Positions 1 through 7,570 of a stretch of 25,642 nucleotides of DNA are shown here, piece after piece. This DNA comes from CAVEFW01 sp963643505 (GTDB lineage: Bacteria > Actinomycetota > Coriobacteriia > Coriobacteriales > Eggerthellaceae). Position 1 is the first letter of the stretch; every line of letters starts with the position of its first letter. The position numbers and the translations under genes are program-made. Location: positions 1 through 25,642 of the forward strand of contig CAVIKF010000018.1 in the NCBI GenBank assembly GCA_963643505.1, in the 5' to 3' direction. The notes under the pieces were generated by a model. The model worked only from the letters and a program-made list of their open reading frames with translations, was not told the origin of the DNA and ran no database searches.

Positions 1-1148
1 TCGGCGTTAAGGACGTTGTCGGGGGTCTGGGCCGGGTAGAACTGGCCACCATCGACCGTCGCCTTGGAGACCGTGGTGGAGAATCCGTCGGAGGCGCTCG
101 CCTTGACGGAGGTAAAGCCAGTAAGGCCGGCCGCATCGCACAGGGCAGCAATGGTCACGTACTGCTTGGCGGGAACGGCCACGATGTTGGAGGACTTGGA
201 GCTGCCGTACTGGTAGTAGGCGGGGGCGGTGTTGTCGCCAGACTTCTCGGCGATGGCCGCGAGCTCGTCGCGGGTGATGGTGACGGTGCTCTTGCCGTCA
301 ACGTTCAGGGTCAGCTCGTACTGATCGATGGCGAAGGTGATCTCGACGGTGCCCTTGTACTTGCCGATGCCGGTGACGACGGCCGTGGCCGTGGTGACCT
401 TGTCCTTCTCGCCCACGTTGTCCTTGTACTCGACGGTGTAGTCGGTGCCCTCGTAGATCCTTCCGGCGCTCTTGGTCTTGGTGGAGCCGGACAGCGGCGT
501 GATGGCCTTGCCGGTGTAGAACTGCGTGCCGGGGTCGTTGATGCCGACGGTGGAGATGTCAACAGCATTGCTGATTGTGATGCCAGCTCCGCCCGCAGTG
601 AAAGAGGCGCTTTCTAATTCTTGCTGAAGTTGTGGGGCAGCACCCGCGCTCGTAATCGCGATGCCAGCATCGCCCTCAACGCCGTCAAGCGCCTTGAAGG
701 TGATGGTGCATGCCTCAATAGACTCCGTATCATTACCATAGAAGGTGATCAGGCCGGTCCCCTTCTCATTGTCGTACGTAACCTCGCAATTGACCTTCTC
801 AGGAGCGACGTACTTATCAATCTGGCACTTCGTCGTGTCGAACTTGAAGTACACCTGGGCGCAAGCAATCTTGGTGCCCGTTACCGTTGAGGTGCCTTTA
901 AACACCAAATCGAATGTCTTGCCAGCGTCTACCGTGGAAGACCCACCAGTCGGGATGGCGAAGTCAACCGCGTACGTAGACTGCTCGCCTGCGACAATGC
1001 TCAGCTGGTCATCGGGTGCACCAATCTGGACCTGAGCCAACGCTGCCGCAGGGCACATGCTCGTAACCAAGACGACCGAGCATACGGTGCTTATCGCGGC
1101 CTTACGCGCCTTTCCTATTGGTGTCCCACTACACTTTGGATTCTTCAT
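1..1148 (-). CDS. Secreted multidomain surface protein with cohesin-like domain, 3' end outside the window
   Basis: Open frame of 382 codons from an ATG at 1148 (ribosome-binding site AAGGAGG, 9 bases upstream) that runs through the left edge without a stop, so the protein is partial. Residues 1-38 form a signal peptide (basic start, hydrophobic core, cleavage after ALA). Residues about 40-165 read as a beta-sandwich resembling cohesin domains (AGKTFDLVF, then AQVYFKFDTTKC, then a CTITFKAL strand). Residues about 195-275 match the repeat type common in Gram-positive surface proteins (FYTGKAITP, then GTDYTVEYKDN, then VVTGIGKYKGT). Residues about 278-382 are a further unrecognised domain. The protein is presumably exported and surface-displayed; ligand unknown. 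Codons from about 590 leftwards are more GC-ending than in the N-terminal part. It has its own promoter and follows two other surface genes. Confidence 0.85.
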   Translation of the reverse strand, partial: MKNPKCSGTPIGKARKAAISTVCSVVLVTSMCPAAALAQVQIGAPDDQLSIVAGEQSTYAVDFAIPTGGSSTVDAGKTFDLVFKGTSTVTGTKIACAQVYFKFDTTKCQIDKYVAPEKVNCEVTYDNEKGTGLITFYGNDTESIEACTITFKALDGVEGDAGIAITSAGAAPQLQQELESASFTAGGAGITISNAVDISTVGINDPGTQFYTGKAITPLSGSTKTKSAGRIYEGTDYTVEYKDNVGEKDKVTTATAVVTGIGKYKGTVEITFAIDQYELTLNVDGKSTVTITRDELAAIAEKSGDNTAPAYYQYGSSKSSNIVAVPAKQYVTIAALCDAAGLTGFTSVKASASDGFSTTVSKATVDGGQFYPAQTPDNVLNA

Positions 1149-1218
1149 CGGACTGTTCCTCCTTTTCTTTCAGCCAGACGGCGGATTTCCATCCTTAATT
1201 TATTATAGTGCAAAAGGA

Positions 1219-1247
1219 ATAATACTCTACGGAGAAATTACTCTCAA
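1219..1247 (-). promoter_or_regulatory. Probable sigma-A promoter of the partial surface protein gene
   Basis: On the minus strand TTGAGA (1247-1242) and TATTAT (1224-1219) are separated by 17 bases. A second perfect TATAAT lies at 1207-1202 without a good -35. The start codon is at 1148, leaving a leader of about 65 bases. Confidence 0.55.
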
Positions 1248-1328
1248 CACCCGCTTTCTTTCTATATGCACGACGCATCCGACCTTGGCCAAGATTGACA
1301 CAGCGAAAGCGAAGTGGGTTGGACACCA

Positions 1329-1763
1329 TTACTCTATGTAATCGGAGACCTTTTTCGCCGAGCCCTTTGCAAACACTGTCGTGCTGCCATAGAGGGATAA
1401 GGTAAGCTTACCGTCCTCATAGGTGCAGTCAGACATCGTAACGGTTGCATCTTCGGGAACCATCTCGATGGATTTCCCGTCCTCGGTACTCCACGAACCC
1501 TTGAAATCGGTGCCAAGGTACACGAAGCTGAACGTCTCGTCCTCGTTGAGGTTGATGAACAAGGCGAAACCGGCTTTCTCGAGCTGGGCTATCTCCTCGT
1601 GGGTCGTCCCGTTATCGCCTTGGATCTCGTACAGGTCATAGGTTCCGGCAAGGCTCTTCTGGTAGTTGCTTTGGTTGTTGCCCCCGCAAACTATTAGGAC
1701 GACAACGAGCACGACCAGTGCGCAAGCCAACGCAACCGCGACAAACTTGACGGCTTTTCTCAT
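1329..1763 (-). CDS. Small membrane-anchored lipocalin-like protein
   Basis: 144-residue protein. The frame is open further upstream, but the ATG at 1763 has a good ribosome-binding site (AGAGGAG) and overlaps the stop of the preceding gene as ATGA, which implies translational coupling. Residues 5-26 are a strongly hydrophobic segment ending IVCGG. The Cys could be a lipidation site, but Val at -1 is a poor lipobox, so a simple membrane anchor is equally possible. The remaining residues form short alternating strands (GTYDLYEI, then FALFINLNEDETFSFVYLG, then KGSWSTEDG, then GKLTLSLYG), the pattern of small lipocalin-like or calycin domains of Gram-positive lipoproteins. Function unknown; it probably acts outside the membrane together with the cohesin-like protein encoded just upstream. 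Confidence 0.75.
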   Translation of the reverse strand: MRKAVKFVAVALACALVVLVVVLIVCGGNNQSNYQKSLAGTYDLYEIQGDNGTTHEEIAQLEKAGFALFINLNEDETFSFVYLGTDFKGSWSTEDGKSIEMVPEDATVTMSDCTYEDGKLTLSLYGSTTVFAKGSAKKVSDYIE

Positions 1764-2731
1764 TGCTGCTCCTCTTTCGAAGCATGTCCCTTGCGGCGAA
1801 CAAGTGCGATTCCGACACAAGCGGCAGCAACGACAACCACCACAGCAACGACCACGGGAATCAGGGGAAAGTCACCCGTCGCGGAGGAATTGGCAGCCTC
1901 GGCGGCTTTTTGTTTGACGGTCTGGCCCTGCTCGGGGGTAAGTTCGTCCCGCTCTTCGGCCTCCGTGACCAAGGTGTCGATATTGTACCCCAAGTCGATG
2001 AGCTCCTGCATGTCCTCTGGGGTCATTTCAAGCAAAGAAGCACCCGATATGATGGAGGAGCCTGCCTTGCCAGAGCTGGATGTAGTGGAGTTGGTGGAGT
2101 TGGTAGTCGCCTCACCTGAATCTTTCGCTGTGCCCTCGGTGGTACCCGAAGATTCCTCCTCGGAGGGTGTGAGGGCCGGAGTGTCCTCCTCGGGAGCCTC
2201 AGGGGTGCCTACGAGGATGTTTGCGTCAGTGCACACGCAGGCATACTTGCCCATTCCCGTCTCGTTTGACACATTCACGCGTTGGAACGAGACCAAGGAT
2301 GTCCCCGCGGCCTCCGCCTCAAAAGTCATGGTGAGGACGGAGACGGGGCTTTCCCAGGTCGTACCTGAGAGAGACCGGGAGAGGTAGTTGAGGACGATGT
2401 CGCCATGCCCATCCTCGTAGGTGGTATATGCGTCAAGATTGCCGCAATCATATTTGACAAGGGACAGCATGTCGGAATCCCAGCGAATCGTGGCAGACAT
2501 GGCATACATCGGATATTCGGACGCACCATCGCGCGCAAGGTTGACAGTGACGGTGAACTGGTCGCCAGGGACGAGAGTCTCGGCATCCGAGGTTATGGTC
2601 GCAGTATAACTCGGAGAGTCAGCAAACGCCTTCTCGCCCGTCCCCACGAGAAGGGATCCAACAACCACGACAAGCAAACAGACAAACAACACGGTGACGT
2701 GGGTACAAAGTCGTTTTGTGGCCTCAAACAT
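1760..2731 (-). CDS. Membrane-anchored surface protein with cohesin-like domain
   Basis: 323 residues, ATG at 2731 with AAAGGAAA upstream. Residues 1-37 are a signal peptide (cleavage after AFA). Residues about 41-175 resemble a cohesin fold: a start with VPGDQFTVTVNLA, a central YAMSATIRWDSDMLSLV strand pair, then SPVSVLTMTFEAEAAGTSLVSF. Residues about 180-235 are a Ser/Thr/Glu-rich linker, residues 237-280 are helical and acidic, and residues 292-311 are a Val/Ala-rich transmembrane helix followed by RRKGH, a stop-transfer tail. Just before the helix stands SSATGDFPLI, which looks like a decayed sortase motif (TGD without LP). Cohesin folds bind dockerins in cellulosomes, but isolated ones occur in many adhesins; no dockerin is seen in this window. 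It is the first gene of a two-gene unit with the lipocalin-like protein. Confidence 0.8.
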   Translation of the reverse strand: MFEATKRLCTHVTVLFVCLLVVVVGSLLVGTGEKAFADSPSYTATITSDAETLVPGDQFTVTVNLARDGASEYPMYAMSATIRWDSDMLSLVKYDCGNLDAYTTYEDGHGDIVLNYLSRSLSGTTWESPVSVLTMTFEAEAAGTSLVSFQRVNVSNETGMGKYACVCTDANILVGTPEAPEEDTPALTPSEEESSGTTEGTAKDSGEATTNSTNSTTSSSGKAGSSIISGASLLEMTPEDMQELIDLGYNIDTLVTEAEERDELTPEQGQTVKQKAAEAANSSATGDFPLIPVVVAVVVVVAAACVGIALVRRKGHASKEEQQ

Positions 2732-2765
2732 GCTATTTCCTTTCAGGTATTATCTTTGCACGAGT

Positions 2766-2793
2766 ATATTATCCCATTTTCATTCGCGTGCAA
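2766..2793 (-). promoter_or_regulatory. Probable promoter of the cohesin-like gene
   Basis: TTGCAC (2793-2788) and TAATAT (2771-2766) with 16 bases between them on the minus strand; the ATG is 35 bases downstream of the -10. Confidence 0.6.
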
Positions 2794-2869
2794 GGCTAAA
2801 TAGCACCGTCATCCGACTTCCGCACACCCCATTGATTTCATCCGGTTCTTGACCCCATGTCTTGAGAGA

Positions 2870-2878
2870 GGGGGGGGG
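2870..2878. repeat. Nine-base G homopolymer
   Basis: An uninterrupted run of nine G on the plus strand, directly preceded by a GAGAGA stretch, in the intergenic region between paaK and the cohesin-like gene. It is about 80 bases upstream of the latter's -35. A tract of this length could be prone to slippage. Confidence 0.9.
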
Positions 2879-2912
2879 ATTACACCGCGCTTTCAGGGCA
2901 TTCTACCCAACG

Positions 2913-2941
2913 AAAAGCGCCCCGACAACAGCCGGAGCGCT
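2913..2941 (-). terminator. Terminator of paaK
   Basis: Minus-strand hairpin, arms 2941-2934 and 2923-2916 (8 pairs including one G-U), followed by TTTT at 2916-2913. It lies 30 bases past the paaK stop codon. Confidence 0.75.
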
Positions 2942-2970
2942 CACGATTCGCAACGTGGTCTCAATGACGC

Positions 2971-4275
2971 CTACTCGCCCTTCTCGCGAAGGTCGATAAC
3001 GCGCTTCGCCTTGCCCGTGGAACGCGCAATGGTCTTGGGCTCCACAAGCTTGACCTTGATACCGACAGAAAGGTCAGTCTTCATCTTGGCCTCCATGGCC
3101 TTTTGGAGCGCCTCGATAGCCGCAATCTGGTCGAAGTCGAAATCGGGGTTCAGCTCAGCCTTGAGGATGACGCGATCGAGATGTTCAACTGTGGTAAGCT
3201 CGATCTGGTACCAAGAAGAGACATCCGGGAAAGTCTTCATGACATCCTCGATCTGGGAGGGGAAGACATTTACGCCGCGGATGATGAGCATGTCATCGGT
3301 ACGACCATGGAGGCGGTCGATACGGCGATGGGTGCGGCCGCATTTGCACTCACCCGGCAAGATACGCGTGATGTCGCGGGTGCGATAACGGACGACCGGG
3401 GAAGCCTCACGGTCGACGGTGGTGAGAACGAGCTCGCCCCACTCGCCGTCGGGCAAGGTCTCGCCCGTGTTCGGATCGATGATCTCGGCAATGAAGTGGT
3501 CCTCAGCGAGATGGAGGCCATTTTGCTCCAAACACTCTATTGCGACGCCGGGGCCCATGGTCTCGGTAAGGCCATACACATCGAGAACCTTATAGTTCAG
3601 CTTCTTTTCGAGGTCAACACGGAAATTGTCGCTAAAGGGCTCGGCGCCATGGATACCGGCGCGAAGCGTGAACTCCTTGGCGGGATCGATACCCATCTCG
3701 ATAGCGGTATCGGCGATATGCATAGCGTAGGACGGGGTGCAGCAAATGATGGTGGAACCCATGTCGCGCAACACACGGATCTGGCGCTCGGTGTTGCCGG
3801 CACTCATGGGAATGGTCGTGCATCCCTTGTGCAGGCCACCATAATGGGCACCGAGACCACCGGTAAACAACCCGTAACCATAGCAGACATGGCAAACATC
3901 CTTCTCGGAGCCGCCGGCATAGGTGATACCACGGGAAAAGCACTCGCCCCATATCTCGAGGTCATGCTTGGTGTAGGCGCCGACCGTGGCAACACCGCAG
4001 GTGCCGCTTGACATATGGATCTCGCTAACGTCATCCAAAGGAACAGCGAGCAAACCATACGGGTAGTTGTCGCGAAGGTCTTGCTTGCAGGTGAAGGGGG
4101 CCTTCTGAAGATCCTCGAGGGTCTCAACGGCGTAGGGGTCAAAACCGGCCTCGTCAAAGAGGTTCTTGTAGAAAGGGACGTTCTCGTAGCAGGTGACTAC
4201 GGTCTTCTTCATGCCCTCGAGTTGAATCTTCTTGATTTCATCCTGAGACGCATACAGAATGTCTTGCTGGCTCAT
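2971..4275 (-). CDS. paaK: Phenylacetate-CoA ligase family protein (PaaK-like)
   Basis: 434 residues, the normal length for PaaK. It is an AMP-forming acyl-CoA synthetase that would activate an aryl acid such as phenylacetate or indoleacetate to its CoA thioester in the cytoplasm. In anaerobes such enzymes often serve amino-acid breakdown or the reverse carboxylating route. Family signatures are clear: DVYGLTETMGPGVAIEC (adenylation core), GRTDDMLIIRGVNVFPSQIE (hinge), CKCGRTHRR and, near the C-terminus, RSTGKAKR with the catalytic lysine. The nucleotide loop is SSGTCGVAT (residues 89-97), where SSGTTGKPT is usual, so both the second Thr and the Lys are replaced. Start chosen at ATG 4275, with GAAAGG upstream. 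It stands alone between murJ and its own terminator; no indolepyruvate oxidoreductase genes are nearby. Confidence 0.92.
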   Translation of the reverse strand: MSQQDILYASQDEIKKIQLEGMKKTVVTCYENVPFYKNLFDEAGFDPYAVETLEDLQKAPFTCKQDLRDNYPYGLLAVPLDDVSEIHMSSGTCGVATVGAYTKHDLEIWGECFSRGITYAGGSEKDVCHVCYGYGLFTGGLGAHYGGLHKGCTTIPMSAGNTERQIRVLRDMGSTIICCTPSYAMHIADTAIEMGIDPAKEFTLRAGIHGAEPFSDNFRVDLEKKLNYKVLDVYGLTETMGPGVAIECLEQNGLHLAEDHFIAEIIDPNTGETLPDGEWGELVLTTVDREASPVVRYRTRDITRILPGECKCGRTHRRIDRLHGRTDDMLIIRGVNVFPSQIEDVMKTFPDVSSWYQIELTTVEHLDRVILKAELNPDFDFDQIAAIEALQKAMEAKMKTDLSVGIKVKLVEPKTIARSTGKAKRVIDLREKGE

Positions 4276-4393
4276 GAATCTGCCTTTCGATATCCGGCCT
4301 GGAAAAATATACGGCCATAAAAAATTTAGCGCTGTTTCGCGCGTGGCACTATCCTAAATCAAAGTGCGGCGCGCTGCTGTATAAAAGTGAGAT

Positions 4394-6034
4394 TTATCGG
4401 CCAAGACGACGCTTTACGGCAATGATTGCGCCGTCGAGCTCCTCGACATGCAACACCCTCGAAACAATCAGGATCACGGCAAGGGCAATGCACCCCGTAG
4501 CAATCAACCCGACAAAGGCGCCGAGGATGTTTCCCATGTCCAAGAAAAGACCCAAACCCACGTTCACCAGACCGCCGACAAAGCCTCCCGTGATGCTGGC
4601 AAGACTGATCTTGACCGTCGACCCCATGATAAGGTGAAGCCGAAGCTCGCTGGAACGGCGACGCAAAACGACAAGCAACACGATGTCAAGCAAGACATAT
4701 TTGATGACGTCGGCAATGGCCAAACCCGTAAGACCCAACGTAAAATCAGACACAAACACGCCGGAGAACAGCATGTACAACGTGATCTGAATCGCCGTCA
4801 TGACAACGTTAGCGATAGCGACGGTCTTCATGTCTTTGAGGGCGCTATAGGCTTGGCTGATGTACATGAAAGCGGCGTAGAGCGGCAGGTTCACAGACCA
4901 AGCGCGCAACAAGTCTGCGACAGGCTCGATATCGGCAGCGGTGAACTTGCCCGCAGCATACAGACCGATAAGCTGGCTGGCACAACAAAACACAAGGGCC
5001 GCCATGGGGATGATGAGGATCCATGTGGCCTTGAGGCCTCCACGAACGCTTTTGGCAAATCCCTCCCAATCCTTCTTGGAAGCGCTCTCGCTCATCTCGG
5101 TGAAGAACGCGGTCGACAACGCCACACCCAAGACCCCGTAGGGGAATTGGTACCACATCCACGCATAGCTGACCGACGCGGGACCGTTGTCCGCGACAAC
5201 CAAGGCGCAAGAATTGAGGAAACTCAAAGCGACCAGGTTGATTGCGGTACTTGCGATGGCGGGTAAGGCGAGATTCATGGTCTCCCGAAGCGCATGTCCT
5301 CGAAGTTGGACGCGGAAGGAGAAACGGAAGCCTAACTTGGCCAAGGCGGGAATCTGCACCACGGCCATGACCGCGATGGAGAGGGTCACGCCGACGGCGA
5401 GCCATATCATGGCAATCGAGGGATCAACGTCGGCGATAAAGGGATATCCCAAGAACGTGATGATGCTGATGACGTTCATGAACACGCTGCTGATCGCTGG
5501 CCAGAAAAACTCGCGCTCCGCATTGAGCAAGCCGCTGAAGATCGCGCTGACGCCGTAGAAGATGATCTGGAACGCGAAGAAACGGAAGAACCAGACCGCG
5601 TATTCGACCGTTGCGAGCGAGGCGTTGGAGAACAGGCTTTGGGTAACCATGACCTGGGGAGCAAAAATGCTCGCGAGAATCGAGACCACGCCGAGAGCGA
5701 TGATCGCCAAGGACAAGAGGTTGCGCGCGTATTCGGTCGCCGCCTCCTTGTTGATGGTATTGCGCTGCATGTGGTAGATCGGGACAAACGCCGCAGCCAA
5801 AGCACCGCCGGCAACGAGCTCATAAATCATATTGGGCATGTTGTTGGCAAGGCTAAATCCAGCCGCCATGACCGTGTTGCCGAGGGCGAACGCCATGGCC
5901 CATGTGCGGATGAAACCCGTAGCCCGGGAGATCAACGTGCAGGCGCTCATGAGCGCCGCCGATTTCAGGACCGACCTATCGGCGTCCCATTCCTCCCGAG
6001 GCTCGGCCTCGCTCATATCCTTCTCAGTATCCAT
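4394..6034 (-). CDS. murJ: Lipid II flippase MurJ (MviN family)
   Basis: 546 residues counted from ATG 6034; an in-frame GTG at 6040 would add two. The protein begins with a short acidic cytoplasmic tail, followed by about 14 hydrophobic segments of the MOP/MATE-like fold. MurJ features include LISRATGFIRTW in the first helix, with both arginines that are functionally important in the E. coli protein, and LNAEREFFWPA further on. It moves the peptidoglycan precursor lipid II across the membrane. No ribosome-binding site precedes either start. Instead a -10-like TACTAT (6048-6043) lies 8 bases before the ATG, suggesting a leaderless message. The distance to dapL upstream is about 90 bases. Confidence 0.92.
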   Translation of the reverse strand: MDTEKDMSEAEPREEWDADRSVLKSAALMSACTLISRATGFIRTWAMAFALGNTVMAAGFSLANNMPNMIYELVAGGALAAAFVPIYHMQRNTINKEAATEYARNLLSLAIIALGVVSILASIFAPQVMVTQSLFSNASLATVEYAVWFFRFFAFQIIFYGVSAIFSGLLNAEREFFWPAISSVFMNVISIITFLGYPFIADVDPSIAMIWLAVGVTLSIAVMAVVQIPALAKLGFRFSFRVQLRGHALRETMNLALPAIASTAINLVALSFLNSCALVVADNGPASVSYAWMWYQFPYGVLGVALSTAFFTEMSESASKKDWEGFAKSVRGGLKATWILIIPMAALVFCCASQLIGLYAAGKFTAADIEPVADLLRAWSVNLPLYAAFMYISQAYSALKDMKTVAIANVVMTAIQITLYMLFSGVFVSDFTLGLTGLAIADVIKYVLLDIVLLVVLRRRSSELRLHLIMGSTVKISLASITGGFVGGLVNVGLGLFLDMGNILGAFVGLIATGCIALAVILIVSRVLHVEELDGAIIAVKRRLGR

Positions 6035-6042
6035 AGCCACTT

Positions 6043-6048
6043 ATAGTA
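6043..6048 (-). promoter_or_regulatory. Candidate -10 box of a leaderless murJ transcript
   Basis: TACTAT on the minus strand, placed so that transcription would start at or within 2-6 bases of the murJ start codon (6040 or 6034). No convincing -35 box is visible at the normal distance. Confidence 0.35.
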
Positions 6049-6123
6049 CAACAGACACCGCATCCTTTCGCGGGACGAAGCTACCGGGAAACTACGCCCC
6101 ACAACGTCACCACAGCCTAGCCG

Positions 6124-7350
6124 TCAGCGGTTGCTCATGAGCTTCTTGATGCGCTCCATGGCCTCCACGGTGGCATCGGCGTCACCGAAGGCGGTGAGAC
6201 GGATGTAGCCCTCGCCGCTGGGGCCAAAGCCGGCACCCGGTGTCGTGATGATGTTGGCTTCCTTGAGCAAGAGGTCGAAAAACTCCCAGCTGCCTACACC
6301 CTCAGGCGTCTGACACCAAACATAGGGGCTGTTCACAGCTCCGAAGACCGTAAATCCCGCCTCCTCGAGACCGGCCTTGATCACACGCGCGTTGTTACGG
6401 TAGTAGTCCAAAGTCTCCTCGATTTGGCGTGCACCCTCCTCGGTATAGACGGCAGCGGCACCGCGCTGGATGACGTAGGAGGCGCCGTTGAACTTCGTGC
6501 ACTGACGGCGGTTCCACATGGCATTGAGACTCTGGCCTTGGCGAACGAGCTCCTTGGGCACAACGGTGTAACCGCAACGAGCGCCCGTGAAACCAGCGGT
6601 CTTGGAGAAGCTGCGAAACTCAATGGCGCATTTCTTGGCACCGGGAATCTCGTAGATGGTATGGGGGACGTCCTCCTCGGTGATGAAACGCTCATAAGCG
6701 GCGTCAAACATGATAATGGCGTCATGGGCACAAGCCCAATCCACCCATGCGGTCAAATGTTTGGTGTTGAGGACGGTGCCGGTGGGATTGTTCGGGCTGC
6801 ACAGGTAGATAACGTCGACATCCTCCTCGGGCAATGCCGGGCAAAAACCGTTCTCGGCTGTGGTCGGCATGTAGTAGATGTTCGTCCACCCCTGAGCATT
6901 TGCGTCATACTCGCCAGCTCGGCCTGCCATGGCGTTCGTGTCGACATACACGGGGTACACCGGATCGCACACCGCGACCTTGTTGTCGACATCAAGAATG
7001 TCGCCGATATTGCCGCAATCGCTCTTTGCGCCATCGGAGATAAAGATCTCATCGGCCGCAATGTCAACGCCACGCGCCACGAAATCAGCCTCACGAATTG
7101 CGTTTCTAAGGAAGTCATACCCTTGCTCGGGGCCATAACCATAAAAGGTATCGACACCGCCAAGGTCGTCAACTGCGGCATGCATGGCCTCGATAACGGC
7201 AGGGGCAAGGGGACGCGTCACATCTCCGATTCCCATCTTGATCAGCTTCGCCTCGGGATGTTCCTCGGCATAGGCCGCCGCACGACGGGCGATTTCGGAG
7301 AACAGGTAGTTGCCGGGCAACTTCTGGTAGTTAGGATTGACTTTCGCCAT
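6124..7350 (-). CDS. dapL: LL-diaminopimelate aminotransferase
   Basis: 408 residues, the usual DapL length. The enzyme uses pyridoxal phosphate to convert tetrahydrodipicolinate directly to LL-diaminopimelate with glutamate as amino donor, for lysine and peptidoglycan synthesis. It is a class I aminotransferase: IKMGIGDVTRPLAP near the N-terminus is characteristic of DapL, SPNNPTG is at 185-191, the FDAAYE strand is near 216, and the PLP lysine is K250 in RSFSKTAGFTGARCG. Start chosen at ATG 7350 (GGAAGGGAG upstream) rather than the longer open frame to 7440, since family members begin with a few residues before NYxKLPGNYLF. Single gene, divergent from the methyltransferase gene. Confidence 0.95.
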   Translation of the reverse strand: MAKVNPNYQKLPGNYLFSEIARRAAAYAEEHPEAKLIKMGIGDVTRPLAPAVIEAMHAAVDDLGGVDTFYGYGPEQGYDFLRNAIREADFVARGVDIAADEIFISDGAKSDCGNIGDILDVDNKVAVCDPVYPVYVDTNAMAGRAGEYDANAQGWTNIYYMPTTAENGFCPALPEEDVDVIYLCSPNNPTGTVLNTKHLTAWVDWACAHDAIIMFDAAYERFITEEDVPHTIYEIPGAKKCAIEFRSFSKTAGFTGARCGYTVVPKELVRQGQSLNAMWNRRQCTKFNGASYVIQRGAAAVYTEEGARQIEETLDYYRNNARVIKAGLEEAGFTVFGAVNSPYVWCQTPEGVGSWEFFDLLLKEANIITTPGAGFGPSGEGYIRLTAFGDADATVEAMERIKKLMSNR

Positions 7351-7570
7351 AATGCGCTCCCTTCCTGTTGGGGGTACGTTGGATTGCCTCATTTTGTGGT
7401 ATCTGTTGTCTGGTATCGAGAGTATCTTACGTCGTGCCACAAAAAGGAACGGAAAAGTTTACAGACTTGAAAACACTCCGGCTCAGCCCCTCCATGGGCG
7501 CACTCAAAGGCCACTATAATAGGACCACTACGAGCCGACAGGGCTCACCAAACGACTACTTGGAGACCTC

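Noticed and set aside
1738..1763. Firm lipoprotein call for the lipocalin-like protein
   Set aside because: The segment ends LIVC with Val at -1, which does not fit a standard lipobox; kept only as a possibility.
3103..4011. Long plus-strand open frame opposite paaK
   Set aside because: It mirrors the codon structure of paaK on the other strand; composition is that of a shadow frame and no family is recognisable.
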